The notes: generated by a model from the letters alone, not told the origin. DNA of 64,000 nt from Paludibacteraceae bacterium (GCA_024400115.1 JAKSNF010000002.1:1-64000); one strand, 5' to 3'; positions 28,324-37,059 are shown, numbered from the stretch's first letter. Translations and numbers: made by a program.

Positions 28324-31300
28324 ATGGAAGAAATACTGAAACAATTTGAGCACGTTAACCTATATGATGGTTGCTCGCACCTTTTGCATTTTTTGGGAGT
28401 TAAGCACACCCAAGAAATGAAAGACCCCATTACGTATGCTGATTATGCAGAGGGGGTTGTCCCGCAGTATGTGAATAATGCGCTAAGATTAGCAAAATCG
28501 TGCTACTATATTGGTGAAGTGTGCGACGAGTCCATCAACGGGACATCCACAGACGCTTCATTAGGTGAAGATATTGCGAAACTACGTGAAGATTCGCACT
28601 ATCAAAGTATGATGCTTTTTGCTGTCGATTTACGTGAAGACATCAGCACTTCGCGCACAGATTTATCCGTGCTCACGCGTGCTTTCAATAGGCTCGTGCT
28701 TAATTTCCCTGTTACCGTATTCTTCCGACATGGGCAATATCTCAGTATAGGCACATGTGAACGTTCCGAGTACAAACAAGAATGGAGACAAGGAGAGAAG
28801 TTGGGTCGCGTAAGTATATTACGTGACATCAATTGCCGCCACCCTCATCGAGGACATTTAGACATTTTGAAAGGTCTTGATTGTTCAGAATGCAGTACAT
28901 TTGACAAAGTGTTTGAGAAATGGACAAAGGTCTTTAATTCGGAATTACTTACAAAGAAATTCTACAATGATCTCTTTGAGTGGTACCAATGGGCTGTTGA
29001 TCCGGAAACTAAGGTTACGTTCCCGGGTGATGCTGATGTACAAAATGACGATAGAGAGAACATTGACACGCGTGTTATCCGATTGATTACTCGATTGATG
29101 TTTGTTTGGTTCATTAAACAAAAGCACTTGATTCCCGATTGTATCTTTGATATTGACCACCTAAAGAAGATATTAAAAGATTTTGACCCGGTAAGTACAA
29201 CGGAGGCGAATTATTATCAAGCTATATTGCAAAATCTTTTCTTTGGTACACTCAATCGCGCTATCATTGAAGATGGAGAAACGCGAAATTTTGCAAGTAA
29301 TAGTAAAAAAGACCTTACTAACTTATATCGTTACGGCAATGGTGATAAGGATGGCGGCTTATTTGCTATCTCTGATGAAGAAGTCATCGAAATGTTTGCC
29401 AACGTTCCCTATCTCAATTGCGGTCTATTTGAATGCTTAGATAAGACAAAGACCTTTGATGGCGTTGACCGCCGCTACTATAATGATGGGTTCTCACGTA
29501 ATAATCAGAAATTTGCAGATGGCACCTATCGCTACCGTGCTGTAGTGCCAAACATATTATTCTTTGAACCCAAAAAAGGTCTTATCTCCATATTTGAGAA
29601 ATATGTCTTTACCATTGAGGAGAATACGCCACAAGACGTTCAGGTTGCTCTTGACCCCGAACTCTTAGGAAAGGTCTTTGAGAACTTGTTAGGTGCGTAC
29701 AACCCAGAAACAAAAGAAACCGCAAGAAATCAAAGTGGCTCATTCTATACCCCACGTGAGATTGTACAATATATGGTAAACGAGAGTCTCGTGGCTCATC
29801 TTAAACGTACCGTTGGCGCACACCTTGAAGCGCAGTTCCGCGATTTGTTAGACTTCTCCATCGAGACCGTGGACTTAACGGATGCAGATAAAAAGGCTAT
29901 TCTTCACTCTCTGTTTACTTGTAAAATTCTCGACCCCGCTTGTGGCTCCGGTGCTTTCCCAATGGGTATGCTTCAGCAGATGGTTCATATCCTTCAGCAA
30001 GTAGATCCTGACAACACACAATGGAAAGATGTTCTTCTTGAAATGGCAGTTGATGAAAGTCGCCGTGCGTTCGGTATTGTGGAGGAAGAAGAACGAAAGA
30101 AAAAATTGTTAGAGATTGAAGAAACATTCAATAATGCTCTTAACTCTCCCGATTACACACGCAAATTGTATATTATTGAGTCTTGCATATATGGTGTCGA
30201 TATTCAGCCTATTGCGATGCTGATAACGCGTCTTCGTTTCTTCATTACCCTTATTTGCGAACAAACAGACATTAAATGGGATAAGCCCGAAGAGAATTTC
30301 GGCATAAAGACATTGCCTAATTTGGAGTCTAAGTTTGTGGCAGCCAATTCTCTTATAGATGCTGATATTCATCAATATAATGAGGACTGGACAAAAAATG
30401 AGGAATTGGCCATTTTGAAAGATGAGTTGATGGCTATCCGTCGTCGTCATTTCTATACGCGTAAGCGCAATGAGAAGATGCGTTTACTTCGTGAGGATGA
30501 GCGCAAACGGGAGCAGATACATACGCTAATCAATAAATTAGTAGGTGAACCAAATCAAGAGCATATTGCCGAATTAGAGCGTGTAATAAGCGAGAGCAAG
30601 GCGTTATTACCGAAATATGCCGGAGAAAAATGGACAGAGGAGTTACAACAAACGGATTTGTTTGCGCCACCGACACCGGTTCGTATTGATGTAAACAAAC
30701 GACAACGAGACATTATAAACGAAAGAATTAAGAAGTGTGAGCAAGACATAGAACGCGAATTGCACAAATGTACTCCGCAAGGATTTGAAGCAGCCGTCTT
30801 GCAAGTGACCGATTGGAATCCGTACGACCAAAATTCTGTTTCACCATTCCTTGATATTGAGTGGATGTTTGGAGTGGCGGATGGGTTTGATATAATAGTA
30901 GCCAATCCTCCTTACATCTCAACGAAAGATGTGAAAAATAGTGATAAGGTTCTTTATGAAGCTCATTTTGGTTTCTCTGATGATACATACAATCTTTTTA
31001 CATTCCGCGGTTTTGAACTTCTAAAGGAAGGCGGTTCGTTAACGTATATTACGCCTAAAACATTTTGGACTACTCAGACAAAACGTAATATGCGTGATTT
31101 AATTTTGAGTAAAAACATTGACTTTATCTTTGACACTGCAAATCCCTTTGAAGCAGTAATGGTTGACACTTGTATTATTCAAGTTTCTAATGTTCCTTAT
31201 CATAAAGAGCATAAGGTCGATTTTTGGGACGGAAGTGTAAGCTTAACAAATCCTATTCATTTCTTGCCAATTAAGCAGGAAACATATCGTGAGACCCAAA

Positions 31301-32403
31301 ATGCCGTTATTTTCAAACCAACAGAACTTAACTTACAAATTTGGAATTTATATGGCCAACGAGTTAAAACTTTATATGATGAATGGTGGGAAAAGATTAA
31401 AACCTCTCGCGATATAGAGAAAAATAGAGATGAGTTAAATAATTATCGCGCAAATCTTCATGCAGGTGATTTAACGTTTTTAGGCTGCATCACAGATGGT
31501 GGTGTGGGCTTGCAGACAGGAAATAATGGTAAATATATAGCTGTTCGTCGTTCCACCAAGTGGGCGGCTAATGTTTATAAATCTCGTCCCAAAAAATTAG
31601 TGGAAGCCATCCAAAAGTATCCAAAAATTGCCACCTATATTGGCGATGCGACTCCTCAGACCTTTCTTGAAAGCAGTTCAGAACAAAAAATAGCCGATAC
31701 ATTTGATAGGATTAAAGAAATTTTTGGTCGTGATGTGTTTGGACAAGGATATATATACAAGTTAATAGATGATAGCGAGATTGCTAACGTTGATCTTCTG
31801 ACAGAGGATGAGAAGCAAAATGGTATAGATACTAAGAAACCTTATTACGTACCGTATGATAAAGGAGATAAGGATGGTAATCGTTGGTATCTAGAGACAC
31901 CATTTGCTATTGCATGGTCTAAAGAAAACGTCCATTTCTTGAAGACAAATTCTGGTAAGAAGGGCGAAGGTATGCCTGTTGTTCGTAATCCTCAGTTTTA
32001 TTTTAAGGAGGGATTTTGTTGGAGCGATATTAACACTACATTTTTGAAATGTCGCATTAAAACAAAAAGTATTCATGATGTAAAAAGCATGAGCCTATTT
32101 GGCATGTCCCCCAAAATCCCCGAATGGTATATGATATGTATTATAAATTCGACATTTATGAGTCATTATGTTGATAATTTTGTAAACAATACACAAACAT
32201 TCCAAATAAACGACGCAAGGCAATTGCCTGTTATTGTACCGAATAAAGAGATACTAGGTAAACTCTCAACAATATTTACCACGGCTCAAACTATTCAAAA
32301 AGAGCTTTTTGCCCATACGATAACATTTGAAGCGGCAAATGCAGAACTCGACAAACAGCAAAAAATATTGGACTCTATTGTGCATTCATTGTATCTTGTA
32401 TAG
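28324..32403 (+). CDS. Eco57I/PglX-type N6-adenine DNA methyltransferase with switchable C-terminal specificity region
   Basis: 1359 residues. A large N-terminal region (about 1-460) precedes GSFYTPREIVQYMV, SAM-binding motif I DPACGSG (537-543), a coiled insert (about 700-800) and catalytic motif IV NPPY (861-864), the order seen in PglX and type IIG enzymes. The C-terminal part (about 1000-1359) is the target-recognition region. No nuclease motif is evident; the PLD-helicase upstream is the likely nuclease. From Val1203 on, an 18-bp string in the gene is repeated inverted at 32819-32836, and a 22-bp string encoding FKEGFCW (32002-32023) is repeated inverted at 32760-32781, so inversion would replace the last ~155 residues in frame. 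Confidence 0.88.
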   Translation: MEEILKQFEHVNLYDGCSHLLHFLGVKHTQEMKDPITYADYAEGVVPQYVNNALRLAKSCYYIGEVCDESINGTSTDASLGEDIAKLREDSHYQSMMLFAVDLREDISTSRTDLSVLTRAFNRLVLNFPVTVFFRHGQYLSIGTCERSEYKQEWRQGEKLGRVSILRDINCRHPHRGHLDILKGLDCSECSTFDKVFEKWTKVFNSELLTKKFYNDLFEWYQWAVDPETKVTFPGDADVQNDDRENIDTRVIRLITRLMFVWFIKQKHLIPDCIFDIDHLKKILKDFDPVSTTEANYYQAILQNLFFGTLNRAIIEDGETRNFASNSKKDLTNLYRYGNGDKDGGLFAISDEEVIEMFANVPYLNCGLFECLDKTKTFDGVDRRYYNDGFSRNNQKFADGTYRYRAVVPNILFFEPKKGLISIFEKYVFTIEENTPQDVQVALDPELLGKVFENLLGAYNPETKETARNQSGSFYTPREIVQYMVNESLVAHLKRTVGAHLEAQFRDLLDFSIETVDLTDADKKAILHSLFTCKILDPACGSGAFPMGMLQQMVHILQQVDPDNTQWKDVLLEMAVDESRRAFGIVEEEERKKKLLEIEETFNNALNSPDYTRKLYIIESCIYGVDIQPIAMLITRLRFFITLICEQTDIKWDKPEENFGIKTLPNLESKFVAANSLIDADIHQYNEDWTKNEELAILKDELMAIRRRHFYTRKRNEKMRLLREDERKREQIHTLINKLVGEPNQEHIAELERVISESKALLPKYAGEKWTEELQQTDLFAPPTPVRIDVNKRQRDIINERIKKCEQDIERELHKCTPQGFEAAVLQVTDWNPYDQNSVSPFLDIEWMFGVADGFDIIVANPPYISTKDVKNSDKVLYEAHFGFSDDTYNLFTFRGFELLKEGGSLTYITPKTFWTTQTKRNMRDLILSKNIDFIFDTANPFEAVMVDTCIIQVSNVPYHKEHKVDFWDGSVSLTNPIHFLPIKQETYRETQNAVIFKPTELNLQIWNLYGQRVKTLYDEWWEKIKTSRDIEKNRDELNNYRANLHAGDLTFLGCITDGGVGLQTGNNGKYIAVRRSTKWAANVYKSRPKKLVEAIQKYPKIATYIGDATPQTFLESSSEQKIADTFDRIKEIFGRDVFGQGYIYKLIDDSEIANVDLLTEDEKQNGIDTKKPYYVPYDKGDKDGNRWYLETPFAIAWSKENVHFLKTNSGKKGEGMPVVRNPQFYFKEGFCWSDINTTFLKCRIKTKSIHDVKSMSLFGMSPKIPEWYMICIINSTFMSHYVDNFVNNTQTFQINDARQLPVIVPNKEILGKLSTIFTTAQTIQKELFAHTITFEAANAELDKQQKILDSIVHSLYLV

Positions 32404-32836
32404 TTTGTTTATGTAGTTATTCATTTGTGACTCTACTGCTATCAATTCACTTGAGTTTGTTGAAAGATTGTTCTTTTTATTCTTATATGCTTTGTTGAAT
32501 AGGTCTTGAATAACTTTCAAATCGCCAAAACTAGGAACGATTATTGGGATTTGACGAATATCATTTATCTGTACATTAACTGTGCAATTAAGATATTCTC
32601 TATAGTATTCAAAAAGCAAATCACTATTGAGCAGAGTTACAATGTAGTAATTTGGAATTTTTGGAAATACCGAACTTAAAGACATAGAACCGACATCATT
32701 TACCGAAGCTGACTTCATTTTGACCTTCAATAGACGAGCCAATGGATTTAGGACATTATTCCAACAAAATCCCTCCTTAAAGAAGAACGTATAACCTTGA
32801 TAGCGTGCTTTAGGATCGGTCTTCAAGAAATGGACG
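31929..32836. repeat. Predicted invertible segment bounded by an 18-bp inverted repeat, with a second nested 22-bp inverted repeat
   Basis: cgtccatttcttgaagac at 31929-31946 recurs as its exact reverse complement at 32819-32836. A 22-bp string at 32002-32023 recurs inverted at 32760-32781. Both encode the same residues in the same frame (VHFLKT and FKEGFCW), while DNA between and beyond them differs. The 908-bp interval holds the expressed C-terminus and the silent alternative, meeting tail to tail around 32386-32403. The serine recombinase gene lies just outside. Confidence 0.8.
32386..32836 (-). pseudogene. Silent alternative C-terminal (TRD) cassette of the methyltransferase
   Basis: An open stretch of 150 codons without a normal start: reading upstream from the shared VHFLKT it meets SSFI and then the stop codon of the recombinase gene in the same frame. 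Its product would align with the methyltransferase tail: FKEGFCW, a KSASVNDVGSMSL segment against KSIHDVKSMSL, SVFPKIPNYY against GMSPKIPEWY, VQINDIRQIPIIVPS against FQINDARQLPVIVPN. Divergent sequence with shared motifs fits an alternative recognition or dimer-contact module stored for recombination rather than a decaying duplicate. Stop codons of cassette and gene overlap by 18 bp antisense. Confidence 0.8.
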
Positions 32837-32847
32837 ATAAACGAAGA

Positions 32848-33498
32848 TTAGTATATTCCTCTTTCCCAGCGTCCGTTGCTGGAGTTAGAAGGCTCACGGA
32901 TTCCGGCGTAAGCCATATATCGATAAAGAGTACCACGAGCGACTTTCAACTTTCGAGCAATTTTAGGAATACTGACTCCGGAGAGATATAAGCGAATAAT
33001 AAAATCGTGTTTTGATGAACATTTTGCGTTAAGTTGAGAATTTCTTATTCCACTCTTACGACCGAGTTTTTTACCTTCGGCCTTAAGACGAGCAAGACTT
33101 TCTTTTGTTCTTTGACTTATTAGGTTACGTTCTATCTCTGCAGATAGACCAAATGCAAAAGCAAGTACTTTGCTCTGGATATCTTCGCCAAGACGATAAT
33201 TGTCTTTGATTGTCCAGACGCGACATTCTTTGCTCATGCAGATGTTGAGTATCTCCATTATCATAAAGAGATTACGTCCAAGACGACTAAGCTCTGAACA
33301 AATGATAATGTCATCTGAAACAACTTTATTGAGTAAGACACCCAACTGCCGCTTGTTGTAATTTTTAGTACCACTGATGGTTTCTTCAATCCAGCCATCA
33401 ATTTGAAGGTTATTACTAATGCAGAACTTATTAATCTCAAATCGCTGGTTCTCAACTGTCTGCTTGTCGGAACTTACGCGAATGTAACCATAAATCAT
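32848..33498 (-). CDS. Serine site-specific recombinase (resolvase/invertase family)
   Basis: 216 residues. N-terminal catalytic domain: YIRVSSDKQ with nucleophile Ser9, IICSELSRLGRN (active-site Arg), and AEIERNLISQRTKE of the long dimer helix. A C-terminal helix-turn-helix (about 172-195; GVSIPKIARKLKVARGTLYRYM) would bind the crossover site. Size and layout match Hin/Gin-like small invertases and Tn3-type resolvases. Its stop lies 12 bp outside the inverted repeat at 32819-32836, the normal place for a dedicated invertase. Serine invertases often need an enhancer-bound Fis-like factor; none is visible. Confidence 0.9.
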   Translation of the reverse strand: MIYGYIRVSSDKQTVENQRFEINKFCISNNLQIDGWIEETISGTKNYNKRQLGVLLNKVVSDDIIICSELSRLGRNLFMIMEILNICMSKECRVWTIKDNYRLGEDIQSKVLAFAFGLSAEIERNLISQRTKESLARLKAEGKKLGRKSGIRNSQLNAKCSSKHDFIIRLYLSGVSIPKIARKLKVARGTLYRYMAYAGIREPSNSSNGRWERGIY

Positions 33499-33552
33499 AA
33501 ATGTGATGTTTTGAAATTTTGAAATGATAATAATATATAATAAATATAGGAT

Positions 33553-34581
33553 ATGAGCAAACTATCTGAATTTTATTCTATCAAGTCACAAATTTTTGAA
33601 GGTGACGTGGAATCCGAAGCGAAATGGGATGCCATTGAAGAAAAATTGATACGGGAAGAACTGTTACCGGAAATAACGGAGTTAATAAAACCCGTTATCT
33701 CTCAAGTGAAATCTCCATTATCTATCCAAGTTAATTATGACCCCAAGGGGAATCTTGCTGTTTCAGCTACTCGTAATTGTATTCAAGCACTTCTCCCAAT
33801 GGAGCAATTGGCTCATACTACAACATCGACTCCTGTCGCAACTATTGCAGAACCAATCAAAGAAACGACTGATTCTAAAAAGGAAGATATGGCGCATAAT
33901 ACACATGCGAAGTCTGTTGGAATTCGTGTCTTGTTTAGGGATGGCACAATAATCCAAGAGGATAAAGCCGTAGATACGTTTATCAAAGCGCTACAACGTA
34001 TAGGGTTGCCACGTTTGGCTAAAGGGAATCACGGCGCTACTCATGCCGGATTTCGTTTAGTTGGGACAGAAAAACGTCCCTCTGCCACTAAGAAACAGGC
34101 GTTTGTTGATGGTTATTATATCTATATCCACATGAGTAATGAGGATAAAATTAATGATCTCAAAATGATTTCCGATTACTATAATCTTGGCATCAAAGTG
34201 GAATGGTTAGGGGAAAAACCAGAAGCAACTTTCCCGAAGAAGACCCAAAAACCGACACATAAAGATTCGTTGAATGAAAAAGAAAAAGCAGATAAAACGA
34301 TTAGAGGACGCTTCCGGAAATTTATGGTAAGAAGCATCGCACGTATTACCGCGAAGAGCTATATTAGTGCTTTAGATAATACTGTGCGTCCTTTTGTCGT
34401 CTCTCACGTTGATGCAAAGGCGGACTCTGTTTTTTCTTTCAATACTCCGGAAGAAGTTGAACTTTGTATTGGAATTCTCAATAAAGTACCCGAATTTGTA
34501 GCAGAAAACGAAAGGCGTCACCACTCATTATCTGCTGCTTTGAAACAATATCTAACATTTGTTTCGGAGGAAAAAGGATAA
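33553..34581 (+). CDS. Hypothetical protein of the defence island
   Basis: 342 residues, cytoplasmic, no signal or membrane segment. Three parts are visible: an N-terminal helical piece (about 1-65); a middle alpha/beta domain (about 120-215) starting VGIRVLFRDGTIIQ and including GYYIYIHMSNEDKINDLKMIS; and, after a Lys-rich linker, a basic helical C-terminal region (about 255-342; FMVRSIARITAKSYISALDN) that resembles a SAM-like DNA-binding fold. I recognise no named family. It is divergent from the recombinase (54 bp apart) and ends the island, so a role in regulating the switch or in the defence complex is possible but unproven. Confidence 0.6.
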   Translation: MSKLSEFYSIKSQIFEGDVESEAKWDAIEEKLIREELLPEITELIKPVISQVKSPLSIQVNYDPKGNLAVSATRNCIQALLPMEQLAHTTTSTPVATIAEPIKETTDSKKEDMAHNTHAKSVGIRVLFRDGTIIQEDKAVDTFIKALQRIGLPRLAKGNHGATHAGFRLVGTEKRPSATKKQAFVDGYYIYIHMSNEDKINDLKMISDYYNLGIKVEWLGEKPEATFPKKTQKPTHKDSLNEKEKADKTIRGRFRKFMVRSIARITAKSYISALDNTVRPFVVSHVDAKADSVFSFNTPEEVELCIGILNKVPEFVAENERRHHSLSAALKQYLTFVSEEKG

Positions 34582-34583
34582 AA

Positions 34584-34729
34584 GACCCTGTACAATATAT
34601 AGATTGCCCATGCCCGAAAGATTGCCCTAATCATGGAAATGCTGCGCATGTGTAGCGAACCATAGAGGAAAAGAGAAATTACCATATTGCTTGAGAAAGA
34701 ACGAAAAAGAAATCATCAGAATATCGTAA
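34584..34729 (+). pseudogene. Frameshifted small Cys-rich (zinc-finger-like) ORF
   Basis: Frame one reads DPVQYIDCPCPKDCPNHGN; one nucleotide out of register, frame two continues CCACVANHRGKEKLPYCLRK and stops at 34729. Joined, they give the pattern CPxxDCPxHGNCxxCVxxHR...LPxCLR that I associate with small Bacteroidota proteins of about 50-70 residues. The break is near 34637-34640 and looks like a 1-nt deletion. No ATG precedes it; the reading frame enters from the end of the previous gene. Either a real pseudogene or a sequencing error. Confidence 0.55.
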
Positions 34730-35810
34730 CCAGTCTTTTCCGCATTCGTTGACACTTTCCTAAAAAAGTTGACATTGTCCTAATTTTGTTTACACATGCA
34801 AGTGTGCCATTGGCACAGTGGAACACTTGTGTAATAGACTATAGTTTAGTAAGTTATAGCAAAGTGCCACCGTGCCATTGGCACTCTCGTGGCATTTTCA
34901 AGTAGGACAATGTCCAACTGTCCTACTCTCCATAACTATCATTCTGCTAGCATTTTACACGAAGTAGGACACTAGGACATGTCCTACTTCGGAAAGGTTG
35001 ACACTTTCCTAAAAAGTTGACAGCCTATTTCAGGATAGGACATTTTTCGTTCATTTAGTCCCGCATTGTATGCGGTTCCTTGTGCATTTCGGTCGCATCT
35101 TTGCGGCCGTTGTCTTGCGCCGCGAGCGTTCGCGAGTGGTTGTTATGTCCTTTTTGCGTGCATTGTATGCGCGCCCTTTGTTTGTAACTCTAAACTTATA
35201 AACTAGTCGGCTTCTCTAAACTCTAAACTCTAAACTATCTCTACGGGGGCTTCCTCTGCGCTCACGAGTCCCAACAATGTCCCAACATAGTCACAACATA
35301 GTCACAACATAGTCACAACATAGTCACAACTTTTATAGCCTATCGTAAACCTATGTGCGCATTGTCTCCTCCCTTACCTCACCGCGTGATTACCGCGTGA
35401 TTTGGGCGTGATTACCGCGTTGGTCTCGGAGGGTGCTCGGAACGCGTAGGGTGCCTCTCAGCCTCTCTGCCTCTCAGCCTATTACCCTATTCCTTCTCGG
35501 CAAAAGTCTTTTGCCGATTTTGTTGTGGCGGTTTGGCGGATTGGCGGTTTGGCGGTTTCACGGACAACCGAAATCTGTTCGCGAAATTTCGTGGCAAAAA
35601 TGTAACTTGCTGAAATACAGCAATATATTTGCTTGACAATAAAACAATGGACTCGGGAAAAGTCGGGAACTTCACGACTTTTCACTACTTTTCATTGTTA
35701 TGAATTTCCCGAAAGTTCCCGGAAATTCCCGACCTATTACAACTCTCTGCCCCTCTGCCTACTAACTCTGCCGTGTCTGTACCCGTAACAATACCGTAGC
35801 ATAATAGGCC
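34730..35810. repeat. Gene-poor, repeat-rich region of about 1.1 kb
   Basis: No convincing gene. Seen: direct repeat gttgacactttcctaaaaa at 34748 and 34997; palindrome gtgccattggcac at 34804-34816 and 34872-34884; inverted repeat gaagtaggaca/tgtcctacttc at 34961-34990; four 12-bp units acatagtcacaa at 35283-35330; heptad tract 35186-35240; gcgtgattacc and ggcggttt repeats (35380-35560); hairpin ttgctg/cagcaa 35607-35623; imperfect 20-bp inverted repeat 35653-35672/35713-35732. These could mark a former mobile-element end or a recombination-prone spacer. Confidence 0.6.
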
Positions 35811-36971
35811 CTACGTGGGCTTGAAATAGGACTGATAATTATCCAAGAACTTCTGAACCGCTTCTGACAACGGACCGTAATACTCTCCGCCGGAAGCGTT
35901 CTTATGTCCACCACCGCCAAAGACCTCGTGAGCCAACACATTAACCGGTCGGTCTCCCTGCGAACGAAGCGAAATCTTCACCTTAATCTTACTACCATTA
36001 GCCAGATTTATTTCCGATGGATTCACTTTATCTTCCCTCATGAAGACCGAATAATACACGTCCGAAATCTGCAACGGCAGATTAACCAAACCTTCCGCAT
36101 CTCCCGACTGGAAATTGAAACGATAAAGCTCCTTGCGACTCAGATAAATGAGTGCCGTGTGATGCTCAGGGAAAAGACGCATCTTATTGTACAAACAGTA
36201 CCCCATCAAACGCATTCGGTCTGCTGAATACTGATTGAACACTTTGTTGTATATCTCGTCCTTATTCACTCCCGCAGCCACTAATTGACCCACAATCTCG
36301 TACATCTCAGGATAATTGCTATTGAACGAAAAATTGCCCGTGTCCGTCATCATGCCGGTATAGAGGCAGCGCGCTGCCTCTAAGTTTAGAGTGGAGAGTT
36401 TAGAGTTTAGAGTAGTTTGAGAGTTTAGAGTAGTTTGAGAGTTTAGAGTTGATAGTTGATAGATAAGACGATAGACGAGTTCGGAGGCAGAAGGACTGCC
36501 GGATTCAATGAAAGTGACCAACTCTTTGGCCTTAGCAAAAGTAACCTTCACATCCGTTGTTGCCAAATGGTGATCCACAATAAGCACGTTCTGCGTACCG
36601 TTAAGGGTCGCCAATATCTTATCTCCCAATGAACCTATCCGTTTGGGTTCGTGAAAATCCGTCAAGATAATCAAGTCCGCAGCCTCAATGAGCGCATCCG
36701 CCTCTTGGCTCTGCGACTCATACACCAAGTCCTCCTCTGCGCCCGGCATCCAAGCCAAGAAAGAAGGAAAGGCGTTGGGGACGATAACTTTTAAGTTTAA
36801 AGTGGAAAGTTTAAAGTTTAGAGTAGATTGGAGGTAGTGTTTCATACCCAACGAGGAACCCATCGCATCTCCGTCGGGAGACATATGCGTGACAATGACA
36901 ATATTACGTGCGGATTCAAAAAAGGAGGCGGCTTTTTCAACCTCTTTGGAAGATAAAATTGATGAAATCAT
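35811..36971 (-). CDS. DHH-family phosphoesterase, NrnA-like (oligoribonuclease / pAp phosphatase)
   Basis: 386 residues. DHH domain with VTHMSPDGDAMGSSLG (motif I, about 29-44), LTDFHEPKRIG, VDHHLA (motif DHH) and a C-terminal DHHA1 domain ending GGGGHKNASGG. Such enzymes degrade short RNAs (nanoRNA) and dephosphorylate 3'-phosphoadenosine 5'-phosphate with Mn2+. Two in-frame insertions come from heptanucleotide repeats: QSTLNFKLSTLNLK near residue 48, and a longer LSTLNSQTTLNSQTTLNSK stretch near 175-193. They lie in surface-loop positions, so the core motifs are intact. Starts at 36971, about 20 nt after a TATCTTTG -7 element (36996-37003, minus strand). Confidence 0.88.
   Translation of the reverse strand: MISSILSSKEVEKAASFFESARNIVIVTHMSPDGDAMGSSLGMKHYLQSTLNFKLSTLNLKVIVPNAFPSFLAWMPGAEEDLVYESQSQEADALIEAADLIILTDFHEPKRIGSLGDKILATLNGTQNVLIVDHHLATTDVKVTFAKAKELVTFIESGSPSASELVYRLIYQLSTLNSQTTLNSQTTLNSKLSTLNLEAARCLYTGMMTDTGNFSFNSNYPEMYEIVGQLVAAGVNKDEIYNKVFNQYSADRMRLMGYCLYNKMRLFPEHHTALIYLSRKELYRFNFQSGDAEGLVNLPLQISDVYYSVFMREDKVNPSEINLANGSKIKVKISLRSQGDRPVNVLAHEVFGGGGHKNASGGEYYGPLSEAVQKFLDNYQSYFKPT
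36381..36466. repeat. Heptanucleotide repeats inside nrnA-like gene (long tract)
   Basis: Tandem gtttaga/gtggaga/gtagttt units, about 85 bp, translated as (S/T)TLNSQT heptapeptide repeats on the minus strand. Confidence 0.88.
36790..36830. repeat. Heptanucleotide repeats inside nrnA-like gene (short tract)
   Basis: Units gtttaaa/gtggaaa/gtttaga over about 40 bp, translated as STLNFKLSTLN on the minus strand. Confidence 0.85.
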
Positions 36972-37021
36972 AGCGTTTTTGTTCTAAATCGGGTGCAAAG
37001 ATACAAAATATTTTTTAAATA

Positions 37022-37053
37022 TTTGTATATTTCAAAAAAAAATTGTACTTTTG
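37022..37053 (+). promoter_or_regulatory. Strong plus-strand promoter with a 700-nt untranslated run downstream
   Basis: TTTG 37022-37025, TATATTTC, 20 nt, TACTTTTG 37046-37053. It is divergent from the nrnA-like gene. The next plus-strand gene starts at 37761. Confidence 0.8.
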
Positions 37054-37059
37054 CACGCA

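Noticed and set aside
24901..32403. Considered calling a complete BREX or DISARM system
   Set aside because: Core partners such as BrxC, PglZ, DrmA and DrmB are absent, so only a resemblance is claimed.
32797..32991. 64-codon plus-strand ORF opposite the recombinase 3' end
   Set aside because: Shadow of the invertase and cassette on the other strand with no independent support.
35283..35330. Four 12-bp repeats considered as a CRISPR array
   Set aside because: Units are contiguous with no unique spacers and no cas genes are present.
36381..36466. Heptad tracts considered as CRISPR or a MITE
   Set aside because: Units are 7 bp, tandem and inside coding sequence; there are no terminal inverted repeats or target duplications.
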